In this document: positions 25,796-34,706 of the stretch, one piece after another
Layout of the letters: each line of letters starts with the position of its first letter
How positions within the stretch are numbered: the stretch's first letter is position 1
NCBI GenBank assembly: GCA_039815825.1
Contig: JBCBYO010000003.1
Span: forward strand, 87,128-151,127
Source: JBCBDX01 sp039815825
GTDB taxonomy: Bacteria; Pseudomonadota; Alphaproteobacteria; Rhizobiales; Rhizobiaceae
Length of the DNA stretch: 64,000 nucleotides
Direction: 5' to 3'
The notes under the pieces: generated by a model
The model's input: the letters and a program-made list of their open reading frames with translations, nothing else
Database searches by the model: none
What the model was told of the DNA's origin: nothing
Program-made: the position numbers and the translations under genes

Positions 25796-27124
25796 TTATT
25801 GCCAGGTGTAGTAGCCGGCTTCTTCCATCACCGCGGTGGTGCGTTCTGCAACACCATCCAAGGCCTCTTGAATATCGAGGTCTTCGGTCAACACTTTGGA
25901 CAGTGTCGTACCAAGATCGGCATTGATCTTACCCCAGACAGGGATGATCGGGCGCCAGTCAGGATCCGCGTACTTCAAGGCTTCGCCGAATGTTGCCATA
26001 TGCGGGAACTTTGCATTCACGTCAGCGTCTTCGTGCGTTGAGAAGCGTGATGGGTTACCACCGGCCAAAGCGACCAGCTTGTCGCCTTCTTTGGAAGTCA
26101 ACCATTGCATCAAAAGGAATGCTGCTTCCTTGTTTTCAGCGTTTGATGGGATGCCGATACCGAAGCCACCGGTTTGCGAACCGCGACGTGTACCCATTGG
26201 ATGCAGCGCCCAGCCTACCTTGCCAACGACATTAGACTTTGCTGGATCATCAATCTGGCCAGCAACGACCGTTGTGTCCAAGAACATGGCGGTATCGCCG
26301 TTCAGGAATGCACCGAGTGCCTCGCCAAAGCCGAAGCTCTTTGAACCTTCGGGTCCGCAGTCGACGATTTGCTTCAGCGCTTCAGCAGCTTTTACGCCTG
26401 CCTCATTGTTGACGATTGGGTTCCAACTGTCATCGAAGACGCGTCCACCCAAAGGCGCGAGGTGCAGAAGAAACGCGTGGCTTGCGTGGTGACCTGAAGC
26501 GGCTCGGGACGATACGCCGCCCATTCCTGGCTCAAGATCCGGTATTTGGCACGCCAACGAAAGCATCTCGTCGTAGGTTGTTGGCACCTCGAGGCCATGC
26601 TTTTCAAAGATGTCTTTGCGATAACCCAAGATCGATGTTTCTGATCCGTAAGGGATGCCAAAAAGTGAACCGGTTTTGCCTTCTAGGTACCCTTTGGTGC
26701 CGCCAGCAAATCCGATGTTGTAGACATACCCATCGATCAGATCGTTAGCGTCATAGCCAGGGTCGGACAATTTCGGGTTCATGAAGTATTTGGCCAGATT
26801 TTCGAGCTGATCAGCGTAAACATAGTCAGCCTTGGAAAATACCACGTAGGCGATGAGGTCATACTCGCCCTCATCTTGGGCCAGTTCGAGTGTCTGGCGC
26901 TCACGCATTTTCAAATATGGAAGCTGGTCAACCTCGACCTCAATGCCGGTTTGTTTTGTAAACTCAGGCAAGATTTTGCGAACCGCATCATAATGCGGGT
27001 GAGCCGGGAAGTTCACGACCAAAGTCGTGCCCTCAAATTCGGCGTATGGATTGGCGAGCGCGGTGCCCACCATAAGGGCAGCAGCCGTTAGTCCAACCGC
27101 TGCTTTTTTTAGTGAATTCAACAT
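25796..27124 (-). CDS. sugar ABC transporter substrate-binding protein
   Basis: A 442-residue extracellular solute-binding protein of the MalE/UgpB-like family 1 group. It has a Sec signal peptide (MLNSLKKAAVGLTAAALMVG, cleavage near ALA-N) and family stretches such as TLVVNFPAHPHYDAV and LPYLKMRERQTLELA. It is placed between the ATPase and permease genes. The ligand is not evident; downstream genes point to a sugar or sugar acid. Confidence 0.87.
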   Translation of the reverse strand: MLNSLKKAAVGLTAAALMVGTALANPYAEFEGTTLVVNFPAHPHYDAVRKILPEFTKQTGIEVEVDQLPYLKMRERQTLELAQDEGEYDLIAYVVFSKADYVYADQLENLAKYFMNPKLSDPGYDANDLIDGYVYNIGFAGGTKGYLEGKTGSLFGIPYGSETSILGYRKDIFEKHGLEVPTTYDEMLSLACQIPDLEPGMGGVSSRAASGHHASHAFLLHLAPLGGRVFDDSWNPIVNNEAGVKAAEALKQIVDCGPEGSKSFGFGEALGAFLNGDTAMFLDTTVVAGQIDDPAKSNVVGKVGWALHPMGTRRGSQTGGFGIGIPSNAENKEAAFLLMQWLTSKEGDKLVALAGGNPSRFSTHEDADVNAKFPHMATFGEALKYADPDWRPIIPVWGKINADLGTTLSKVLTEDLDIQEALDGVAERTTAVMEEAGYYTWQ

Positions 27125-27148
27125 CTAGTTCCTCCCTATGAATGTTGT

Positions 27149-28237
27149 TTAGATAGCTTGCTCGGTGTTCCGGTCGAACACATGGATGCGTTCGGGGTTA
27201 ACCTTGAAAGTAAGCGTCTCGCCCAATGACATTGGGGTCTCAGAGTTCACTTCCACGGTAACTTTGTTAGATCCGCAGTCGCAGATTAAAACTGATTGGG
27301 CGCCGATATACTCAGAGACGCGAACGAAGAGCCGAAGCGCTTCGCCCTCCTTGGCTTTTGTGTCAAAAATCAGGTCAGATGGGCGAAGACCGAGGATGAT
27401 ATCGGCTGAGTTATGCGCCATAACCGCATCCGCCTTTTCGCCGGTCAACCGCAGCTCAAATCCGTCACCGATTGCGAAAACAGCGTCTTTGCGCATTTCA
27501 ACGGTTGCCTGCAAAAAGTTCATTGGCGGCATACCAAGAAAACCAGCTACAAATTTGTTTACTGGCCGCTTGAACAGTTCTTCTGGCGTGCCCTGTTGCT
27601 GGATATAACCACCGTGCATGACAACGATCCGGTCAGCGAGCGTCATCGCTTCGATTTGGTCGTGTGTCACATAAATCATGTTCTTTTCGACGCGCTGGCT
27701 CATGAGTGCCAACTCGGCTCTCATTTGACCACGAAGCTTGGCGTCAAGGTTCGACAAAGGTTCATCAAATAGAAAAATACCACTGTCTTTAGCCAGCGCT
27801 CGCGCCATGGCAACGCGCTGTCTTTGACCACCGGACAAGGCGCCGGGCTTGCGATGAAGAAAGTCGGTCAACCCAACCATCTCGGCGACTTCAGAAACCT
27901 TCTTGTCGATTTCCGCGGCAGGCCGCTTCCGCAGCCGCAATGCGAATGAAATATTTTGCGCAACGTTCATGTGCGGGTACAGGGCGTAGTCTTGAAAGAC
28001 CATAGCGAGGTCGCGCTCTTTTGGTTCAAGATGACTCACCGGCTTACCGCCCACATAGATTTCACCGTCTGATACAGTCTCGAGTCCAGCGATCATCCGC
28101 AACGTTGTCGACTTGCCGCAGCCTGACGGACCGACCAAGACCGTAAATTCGTTATCGCCCATCTCAAGGTCGATACCATGCAGGACCTCAACATCGCCGT
28201 AGCGCTTCACGAGCTTTTCGAGCTGAATTACCGGCAT
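27149..28237 (-). CDS. sugar ABC transporter ATP-binding protein, UgpC/MsmX type
   Basis: A 362-residue ATPase with Walker A GPSGCGKST, signature LSGGQRQRV, Walker B FLFDEPLSNLD, H-loop VTHDQ and a C-terminal TOBE-type domain from about residue 235. ATG 28237 has GGGAGGG before it. It is the first gene of the minus-strand sugar operon and is divergent from two lacI-type genes. Such ATPases can serve several importers. Confidence 0.9.
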   Translation of the reverse strand: MPVIQLEKLVKRYGDVEVLHGIDLEMGDNEFTVLVGPSGCGKSTTLRMIAGLETVSDGEIYVGGKPVSHLEPKERDLAMVFQDYALYPHMNVAQNISFALRLRKRPAAEIDKKVSEVAEMVGLTDFLHRKPGALSGGQRQRVAMARALAKDSGIFLFDEPLSNLDAKLRGQMRAELALMSQRVEKNMIYVTHDQIEAMTLADRIVVMHGGYIQQQGTPEELFKRPVNKFVAGFLGMPPMNFLQATVEMRKDAVFAIGDGFELRLTGEKADAVMAHNSADIILGLRPSDLIFDTKAKEGEALRLFVRVSEYIGAQSVLICDCGSNKVTVEVNSETPMSLGETLTFKVNPERIHVFDRNTEQAI

Positions 28238-28322
28238 GTGCCCTCCCAAAGCGATATGCCTGCGTTTGACGTGACAGTGACACAAGCGAAGGGGCACTGA
28301 AAAGCGGGCTAGACAGGGAAAC

Positions 28323-28340
28323 TACGTTAGCGCTAACGTA
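28323..28340. promoter_or_regulatory. perfect LacI-family operator before the tandem regulator genes
   Basis: TACGTTAGCGCTAACGTA is a perfect 18-base palindrome with central GCGC. It ends six bases before the lacI-type start at 28347 and lies 85 bases before the divergent ABC operon, so it can govern both. Its core GTTA-N-CG-N-TAAC matches the operator at 19.8 kb. Confidence 0.7.
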
Positions 28341-28346
28341 AAGCCC

Positions 28347-29411
28347 ATGTCAGTTGAAAAGAAAAAACAACGATCTGGAAAGTCAATCAAGATTGATGAT
28401 GTTGCGCGAGAGGCCAATGTTTCGATCATGACAGTGTCGCGCGCGCTGCGCGGTGTTGAGGGTGTATCGGAAGCCAAGCGTACTGAAATTTTCGAGATCG
28501 CCGAAAAGCTACGTTATCAGCCGAATTTCAACGCCAGGTCGCTGGTCAATGTTCAATCAAGCCTTATCGGCATTTCCTTTCCAACCTTGTTCAACGACGT
28601 CTTTGCGGAGATGCTCGATGGCATGCGCCCAACGCTCGAAAGTGCCGGGTTTACAACGATTGTGACAACCCATGAGTATGACGGCGCCCGCGAATTAGAT
28701 TGGATTGAAACCGTACGCTATTGGCGTCCGGCGGCTGTGGTAATGACTGGCATTGATCATGATCCGAAAGTGCGCCGCGTGTTGCGTCGCGATCAAATTC
28801 CGACGTTGGAACTGTGGGAACATACTGATGATCCGATCGACCTGTGTGTCGGTATCGATCACGAAAAAGCCGGCGAACAAATAGCCAATGAGATGATTGA
28901 ATTGGGATATCGACGCCCCGCCTATGTCGGATGGGGACGTGGGCACGATTATCGTTCTGAGAAGCGATTGACGGGTATTCGAAAAGCGTTCTCGGCAGCT
29001 GGCCTTGGCGGCGTGCGAACCGCGCGAACGGGTGGCACCGACCACTATCGCGCAGGTTTTAACGGCACGAAACGACTGGTCAGCGACCAATCAACACGGC
29101 CAGACATCGTGTTTTGCCACTCGGACCATTTCGCATTTGCTGGTATGATGGCATGCGAGTCTTTGGGGTTAAGCGCGCCGGAGGACATCGGCATTGTCGG
29201 CTTTAATTCATTGTCCATCAACAATGTGCTCCCGCGTCGCATCACGACAGTCGAAGTCGAACGAAGAGAGATGGGGGCTGTTGGCGCCCGCCAGCTGATC
29301 GCACGTATCAACGGTATTGGCGGCAACTTATCGAAACGATTTGAACCCAAGGTACGCTACGGTGCAACCACCCGTACCCCAACCATGATGACCGGAAAAA
29401 CAACGGCTTGA
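28347..29411 (+). CDS. LacI-family regulator 1 of the sugar operon
   Basis: A 354-residue LacI/GalR regulator: IDDVAREANVSIMTVSRALRGVEGVSEAKR forms the helix-turn-helix, followed by a hinge (YQPNFNARSLV) and an effector-binding domain. Divergent from the sugar ABC operon, with a perfect operator between. It overlaps the next lacI-type gene by four bases (TTGA). Likely effector: the transported sugar or an early intermediate. Confidence 0.87.
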   Translation: MSVEKKKQRSGKSIKIDDVAREANVSIMTVSRALRGVEGVSEAKRTEIFEIAEKLRYQPNFNARSLVNVQSSLIGISFPTLFNDVFAEMLDGMRPTLESAGFTTIVTTHEYDGARELDWIETVRYWRPAAVVMTGIDHDPKVRRVLRRDQIPTLELWEHTDDPIDLCVGIDHEKAGEQIANEMIELGYRRPAYVGWGRGHDYRSEKRLTGIRKAFSAAGLGGVRTARTGGTDHYRAGFNGTKRLVSDQSTRPDIVFCHSDHFAFAGMMACESLGLSAPEDIGIVGFNSLSINNVLPRRITTVEVERREMGAVGARQLIARINGIGGNLSKRFEPKVRYGATTRTPTMMTGKTTA

Positions 29412-30439
29412 ATAACGGTAACAGCAAAACACCGCGGATGGCTGACGTCGCTAAGGCGGCGGGCGTTTCAACGATGACGGTTTCTCGTGCTTTGCGCGGG
29501 GACCCTTCGGTCACCAAAGAACGCCGCGCCCACATCGTCATGACCGCCGAACGTATGGGATACATTCTTGATCGCGGTGCTTCGCAGCTTCGGACCCGAA
29601 AAACCGGCTTTGTTGCAGTAACCGTACCATCGATCAACAATCCCAATTTTGCCGATAGCGTTCGCGGGTTGACCGCTGTCCTCGAGGAAAACGGCTTGCA
29701 AGTCCTTCTCGGGTTTACCGACTATGACATCGAGCGAGAGGAACTAATGATCAGTCAGCTGCTTCGAAGGCAGCCGGAAGCGCTCGTATTGACGGGCAGC
29801 ACACACACATCTGCCGCGCGTGAAATGCTGGCCCGAACATCAATCCCTGTCATCGAGACTTGGGACGAACCTGATCAACCTTTGGGTTATTCTGTCGGCT
29901 TTTCAAACACTTATGCAGGCGCGCTCATGGCGCAGCACCTCATCGACACAGGTTGCCGCGAAATCGCTTTTGTTGGATGCACCACCGGAACCGATTATCG
30001 GGGGGAAGAGCGTGCGCGTGGGTTTATGGAGGCTTTGAAGAAAAATGGCGCCGTGGCTGACCGCTATATTGAAGCAGGTTTGCCCCCTTTGGGCGCACAA
30101 GCCGGCGCAGAGGCTGTACGGAAGATATTGGAAAACTACCCGAAAACAGATGCCGTCATGTGCGTAGCCGACTCCGTTGCGTTCGGCGCCATGACTGAAC
30201 TGCAAAGAGCTGGTATTAATGTCCCGGGCCAAATCGCAATTGCAGGGTTCGGAGCGTATGATGTGAGCGAATTTTGTTCGCCTTCTATTACGACAATAAA
30301 CCCAAATGCGCATGAAATTGGGAAGCTGACGGGCGAGATGATAGCCAATATTCTCAGTACACCATCCCAAGCCGCTACTATCAAACATCAGAGAAGCCAG
30401 CCGATCCTGATCAAAAGAGGCTCAACAGTCGGCCACTGA
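29408..30439 (+). CDS. LacI-family regulator 2 of the sugar operon
   Basis: A 343-residue LacI/GalR regulator with MADVAKAAGVSTMTVSRALRGDPSVTKERR and the hinge-type YILDRGASQLRTRKTG. The start is TTG 29408, overlapping the preceding stop; ATG 29438 is possible. Its helix-turn-helix is similar to that of the preceding protein, notably identical in TMTVSRALRG versus IMTVSRALRG, so the two could recognise the same or overlapping sites while answering to different effectors. That is inference. Confidence 0.86.
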   Translation: MNNGNSKTPRMADVAKAAGVSTMTVSRALRGDPSVTKERRAHIVMTAERMGYILDRGASQLRTRKTGFVAVTVPSINNPNFADSVRGLTAVLEENGLQVLLGFTDYDIEREELMISQLLRRQPEALVLTGSTHTSAAREMLARTSIPVIETWDEPDQPLGYSVGFSNTYAGALMAQHLIDTGCREIAFVGCTTGTDYRGEERARGFMEALKKNGAVADRYIEAGLPPLGAQAGAEAVRKILENYPKTDAVMCVADSVAFGAMTELQRAGINVPGQIAIAGFGAYDVSEFCSPSITTINPNAHEIGKLTGEMIANILSTPSQAATIKHQRSQPILIKRGSTVGH

Positions 30440-30494
30440 ATGTCGCAAATTGGTGCTGGGCATTCCCGTCCAGGCTCTTAGCCAAATGCCAAGC

Positions 30495-31445
30495 CTAACC
30501 GCGCCACACCAAATTTTGCTCTTGTTTAACAATCCGCTGGCTCAAGCCACTAAACTCCGTGGCCAGAAATCGCGAAAAGCGATAAACAGATGGGCGTGGC
30601 GCCACAGCGCGTAAAGACATGATCCCAAGGCTTCGTTCGGGGTGGCCCAATCGAACGCTAAGCGCAGCCAACGTGCGTTGTTTTCTGGCCATGAAAACCA
30701 CCGAATAAGGCAATACCGTTAGAGCCTCAGAGTTCATCAAAATGTTGGTGGTCGCGCTCAATGAGCCACCTGAGAATGAGACTTTAAAGTCGCGCATGCC
30801 GATATCAGCCAACACTTGGCGCATGTCTTGATACAAGGGGCTGGTCGTTGGCGGCGCTACCCATGAATAAGGTGCGATGTCTGCAAGCCTTAAAGACTGG
30901 CGCGAAAGGAGTGGATGCGTGTAGCCGCAAGCAATCACGTTGCGGCCTTCCAACATCGGCGTGAATTGGAAATCTTCACTGACGCTATCTGGGTTCATGG
31001 GACAGATCGCAAGGTCCAACGCGCCGGCCGCCAATTGCGCCATGAGATCTTGGGCATAACCATAATTCTGTTCAATCTGCACATCCGGAAAGCTCTGTTG
31101 AAAACGCGCAACCATGCCGGAGATAACACCATCCATGAAAACTGGCGTCCCGGCGATCCGCACCAAGCCGCGACGCCCGCCGCTGAATGTGGCGACAATG
31201 CTCGATGCAGCTGTATTAGCCGATCTGATTTTCCGACCCTCTGCCGCCAATGCCATACACAATTCCGTCGGCTGCAAGGGTCGCCTACCCTTTTGAAACA
31301 AAGGGACGCCAACCCGGTCTTCGAGCATGGACACGGTTCTAGAGACGCTTGGTTGTGTTTTGCCAAGCGCTTGCGCGCCCTCAGTTAGTCCGCCCTCATC
31401 CACAATGGCGGCGATGATCTCGAGATGTCGCGGATCCAGTTTCAT
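30495..31445 (-). CDS. LysR-family regulator of the aromatic cluster
   Basis: A 316-residue LysR-type regulator with HLEIIAAIVDEGGLTEGAQALGKTQPSVSRTVSMLEDRVG at the N-terminus (helix-turn-helix about residues 18-45) and a periplasmic-binding-like effector domain after about residue 95. Divergent from the maleylacetate reductase gene, the usual position for an activator of aromatic catabolism. A pathway intermediate is the likely co-inducer. Confidence 0.86.
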   Translation of the reverse strand: MKLDPRHLEIIAAIVDEGGLTEGAQALGKTQPSVSRTVSMLEDRVGVPLFQKGRRPLQPTELCMALAAEGRKIRSANTAASSIVATFSGGRRGLVRIAGTPVFMDGVISGMVARFQQSFPDVQIEQNYGYAQDLMAQLAAGALDLAICPMNPDSVSEDFQFTPMLEGRNVIACGYTHPLLSRQSLRLADIAPYSWVAPPTTSPLYQDMRQVLADIGMRDFKVSFSGGSLSATTNILMNSEALTVLPYSVVFMARKQRTLAALSVRLGHPERSLGIMSLRAVAPRPSVYRFSRFLATEFSGLSQRIVKQEQNLVWRG

Positions 31446-31459
31446 AACTTAATGTTATG
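31443..31459. promoter_or_regulatory. candidate LysR-type binding site
   Basis: CATAAC-N5-GTTATG, a 17-base inverted repeat that overlaps the LysR start codon and lies 78 bases before the maleylacetate reductase start. It contains the T-N11-A pattern of LysR sites. Location fits a regulatory site of the divergent pair; binding is inferred. Confidence 0.5.
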
Positions 31460-31536
31460 AAGTGAATGATTTTTTCGATCAAGTTCAATTTTTAGCGCCC
31501 TAAATTTGTTCATAGGACGAACGTTTGGGAGGGCGC

Positions 31537-32610
31537 GTGTCTTATTTTCAGCCAAACTTTGCTGCCAATAGCGCTTCGGTACGGGTTCGCTTCGCGCCGG
31601 GACTTCGCCATCAGATTGGCGAGGAAGTGGAGCGCCTCAGCTGCAAACGCGCGCTTGTCCTGTCAACGCCACCACAGGCAGAAAGCGCGATGGACCTTGC
31701 AGCGATGGTTGGGTCACGTGCTGCAGGTGTGTTCACCAAAGCCGCCATGCACACGCCAGTTTCTATCACCAAGGAAGCGGTCGACTATGTGCAAGAGGTC
31801 AACGCAGACTGCGTGATTGCGATTGGCGGCGGGTCAACGACCGGCCTTGGTAAGGCAATCGCCTACCAAACCGATTTACCGCAAATCGTAGTTCCGACAA
31901 CGTACGCAGGCTCAGAGGCCACACCGATTTTGGGGCAAACAGAAAACGGCGTCAAAACCACCCTTACCGACCCAAAGGTGCAGCCGGAAGTAATCCTTTA
32001 TGATGCGGAGCTGGTTTCGACACTGCCGGTCGCCATGACGGTGACAAGTGCACTCAACGCGATGGCCCATGCCGCAGAGGCGCTTTACGCGCAAAATCGC
32101 AACCCTGTCTCAACGCTATTGTCTGTTGAAGGGATCAAGGCGTTTCATGCTTCGCTCGGTCGCGTCATCGCCAACCCCAATGACTTGGAGGCACGCGGTG
32201 AAACACTCTATGGCGCTTGGCTATGCGGCACAGTGCTCGGGCAAGTCGGCATGGCGCTACACCACAAGCTTTGTCATACGCTCGGTGGTTCATTTGACCT
32301 TCCACACGCCGAGACCCACGCGGTCGTTCTCCCTCATGCGCTGGCCTTCAACGCGCGTGCGGCGTCGGCGGAATTAGCGCCGATTACTGACATCTTTGGC
32401 GGCGAAAACGCGGGACACGCCATGCATAGTTTTGCAACCGATGCGGGCGCACCCCTTTCTCTTCAAGGCCTTGGGCTGAGCGAAAACGACCTTGATCGCG
32501 CTGCCGAGCTGGCAGTCGAAAAGCCGTACTGGAACCCACAACCGGTGACGCGGGCCGACATACGCACCCTTTTGCAAGCCGCTTGGGAAGGAGCGGCGCC
32601 CGCATTCTGA
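31537..32610 (+). CDS. maleylacetate reductase
   Basis: A 357-residue iron-containing-alcohol-dehydrogenase-fold protein matching maleylacetate reductases (maleylacetate + NAD(P)H to 3-oxoadipate). Features: CVIAIGGGSTTGLGKAIA, VVPTTYAGSEATPILGQTENG, NAMAHAAEALY, and the histidine-rich HHKLCHTLGGSFDLPHAETHAVVLPH. GTG 31537 is taken as start since GGGAGGG precedes it; the TTG at 31525 lies upstream of that element. Divergent from lysR and followed by the Liv-type importer. It takes the ring-cleavage product of the hydroxyquinol dioxygenase encoded at 39.2 kb. Confidence 0.87.
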   Translation: MSYFQPNFAANSASVRVRFAPGLRHQIGEEVERLSCKRALVLSTPPQAESAMDLAAMVGSRAAGVFTKAAMHTPVSITKEAVDYVQEVNADCVIAIGGGSTTGLGKAIAYQTDLPQIVVPTTYAGSEATPILGQTENGVKTTLTDPKVQPEVILYDAELVSTLPVAMTVTSALNAMAHAAEALYAQNRNPVSTLLSVEGIKAFHASLGRVIANPNDLEARGETLYGAWLCGTVLGQVGMALHHKLCHTLGGSFDLPHAETHAVVLPHALAFNARAASAELAPITDIFGGENAGHAMHSFATDAGAPLSLQGLGLSENDLDRAAELAVEKPYWNPQPVTRADIRTLLQAAWEGAAPAF

Positions 32611-32644
32611 CAACTACAAAAATGTGACTTTGGGAGGAGCCAAC

Positions 32645-33910
32645 ATGTTCACACGACGCAAACTGTTAAAAACAACCGCTGCCCTCGGCGCCGCGAGCGC
32701 ACTACCTATGCCGGCCATTGCGCAAGGCGCAAAGATACGTTTGGGCTATGTGTCACCGCAATCGGGCCCGCTGGCGGCTTTTGGCGAAGCCGACAATTTC
32801 ATTTTGCAGAATTTTGCTCAGGCCTCGATGGCCGGTGACTTTGAGGTGATCGTCAAGGATTCACAATCCAACCCCAACCGGGCCGCTGAGGTGGCTAAAG
32901 AGCTCATTATCGACGATGAGATTGATCTGATGCTTGTTGCCTCGACGCCAGAGACAACGAACCCGGTCGCCACGACAGCTGAGTCTGAAGGTATTCCGGT
33001 CATATCTACCGTTGCGCCGTGGCAGCCATACTTTATCGGCCAACAGGGCAACCCTGGCGACCCCAGTTCATGGGCGCCTTTTGATTATTCCTTCCATTTC
33101 TTCTGGGGTTTGGAAGACGTCATCTCCGTCTTCACGGCCATGTGGGGGCAGCTGGATACCAACAAATCGGTCGGAGGCCTTTTCCCTAACGATGGTGACG
33201 GTAACGCTTGGGGTGACCCCAATGTTGGCTTCCCGCCCGTGCTTGGCGCGCAAGGGTATAGCCTGACCGATCCGGGCCGCTACCAAAACCTGACCGATGA
33301 TTTCACCGCGCAAATCAATGCCTTCAAACAGGGCAACGTTGAAATCGTAACGGGTGTTCCCATTCCGCCAGACTTCACGACTTTCTGGACACAAGCCAAA
33401 CAACAAGGCTTCACGCCAAAGGCAGCATCTATCGGTAAAGCCATCCTCTTCCCGCAAGCCGTCGAAGCTCTGGGCGACCAAGGCAACAATCTCTCCTCAG
33501 AAGTATGGTGGTCGCCGAACCATCCGTTCAAATCATCGATCAACGGCTTGAGCGCTGGCGAAGTTGCGGCCGCCTACACTGCAGCAACCGGCAAGCAATG
33601 GACACAACCGATCGGCTTTGTGCATGCGCTGTTTGAAATGGCGGTGGATGTGATGGGCCGGGTTGATGATGTACGCGACCCCGATCTGGTTGCGGAAGCC
33701 ATTGCTGCTTCCAACCTCGACACTATCGTGGGGCCGATCCGATTTGATGGCGCTGGTCTGCCGCCGTTTGCGCAGAAAAATATCTGCAAAACACCGCTGG
33801 TCGGTGGCCAGTGGCGGCTGAAGGATGGCGGCGGTTATGACCTCGTCATCGTGGACAATACCGATCAGCCGTCAATCCCGACAGCGGGCACTATGGAACC
33901 CATAAGCTGA
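32645..33910 (+). CDS. Liv-type ABC transporter substrate-binding protein, Tat-exported
   Basis: A 421-residue periplasmic binding protein of the branched-chain-amino-acid/aromatic class. A twin-arginine signal is seen (FTRRKLLKTTAALGAASAL). GGGAGGAG precedes ATG 32645. Family stretches: IRLGYVSPQSGPLAAFGE and the Leu/Ile/Val-type ligand pocket region. With livG, livF, livH and livM it forms a full importer; the ligand is more likely a phenolic or aromatic acid than an amino acid, given the operon. Confidence 0.84.
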   Translation: MFTRRKLLKTTAALGAASALPMPAIAQGAKIRLGYVSPQSGPLAAFGEADNFILQNFAQASMAGDFEVIVKDSQSNPNRAAEVAKELIIDDEIDLMLVASTPETTNPVATTAESEGIPVISTVAPWQPYFIGQQGNPGDPSSWAPFDYSFHFFWGLEDVISVFTAMWGQLDTNKSVGGLFPNDGDGNAWGDPNVGFPPVLGAQGYSLTDPGRYQNLTDDFTAQINAFKQGNVEIVTGVPIPPDFTTFWTQAKQQGFTPKAASIGKAILFPQAVEALGDQGNNLSSEVWWSPNHPFKSSINGLSAGEVAAAYTAATGKQWTQPIGFVHALFEMAVDVMGRVDDVRDPDLVAEAIAASNLDTIVGPIRFDGAGLPPFAQKNICKTPLVGGQWRLKDGGGYDLVIVDNTDQPSIPTAGTMEPIS

Positions 33911-33926
33911 TCGAAAACACGCATGT

Positions 33927-33951
33927 CAGGCGGCTAAGCTTAGTCCGCCTG
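33927..33951 (+). other. intercistronic hairpin after the Liv-type binding-protein gene
   Basis: CAGGCGG pairs with CCGCCTG, and the inner CTAAG with CTTAG, leaving one unpaired T. It starts 17 bases after the stop and lies before the livG-like gene. No T-run is present, so partial termination or mRNA protection is likelier than full termination. Confidence 0.6.
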
Positions 33952-33983
33952 GCAGCTGCCACTCTTTGTACAAGCGACGACCC

Positions 33984-34703
33984 ATGCCCATTATCGCACT
34001 TGAAAATGTGTCAAAAAGCTTTGGTGCCGTGAAGGTGACCGATGACGTGACTTTCGATGTGCCTGAAGGCCAAGCCCTTGGCATCATTGGACCCAATGGC
34101 GCGGGTAAGTCGACGCTCTTTAACCTGATCACCGGCAACCTCTCACCAGACGCTGGAACCATCCGCTTCCTTAACGAAGATGTGACGAAGAAGCCTGCCA
34201 TGTATCGTTGTATGGAAGGCGTAGGTCGTTCGTTCCAGATCCCGCAACCATTCAGCAAGCTCACCGTCTTTGAGAACCTGCTCGTCGCTGGGGCCTTTGG
34301 GCGCCAGCATTCTGAAGCTGATGTTATGCGAGAGTGCGCTGTTACGCTGGAACGAACTGGCTTGATTGCAAAGGCAAACACAGTTGCAGGTTCCCTATCG
34401 TTGCTTGAACGCAAGCGGCTGGAACTTGCGCGCGCCATGGCGACCCACCCAAAGCTCCTCCTGCTTGATGAAATCGCGGGTGGGCTTACCGAAGCGGAGT
34501 GTCACTCCCTCGTTGAAACAATCAAGGCGATCCATGCCGAAGGCGTGACCATCATCTGGATCGAACATGTTCTGCACGCGCTGACATCGGTCGTTGAGCG
34601 TCTGCTGGTTTTAGACTTTGGCAAGATCATCGGCATTGGTGATCCCGATGAGATCATGGCTTCCAAGCAAGTCAAAGAAATTTACCTCGGGATTGAGGTC
34701 TGA
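33984..34703 (+). CDS. livG: Liv-type ABC transporter ATP-binding protein 1
   Basis: A 239-residue ABC ATPase of the LivG type: Walker A GPNGAGKSTLFNLITG, a signature stretch reading GSLSLLERKRLELARA (the usual LSGGQ is altered to LSLLE, as in several LivG-like proteins of this class), Walker B LLLLDEIAGGL and H-loop EHV. The start is ATG 33984; a TTG lies six codons earlier. It works with the LivF, LivH and LivM proteins encoded next. Confidence 0.85.
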   Translation: MPIIALENVSKSFGAVKVTDDVTFDVPEGQALGIIGPNGAGKSTLFNLITGNLSPDAGTIRFLNEDVTKKPAMYRCMEGVGRSFQIPQPFSKLTVFENLLVAGAFGRQHSEADVMRECAVTLERTGLIAKANTVAGSLSLLERKRLELARAMATHPKLLLLDEIAGGLTEAECHSLVETIKAIHAEGVTIIWIEHVLHALTSVVERLLVLDFGKIIGIGDPDEIMASKQVKEIYLGIEV

Positions 34704-34706
34704 CCG

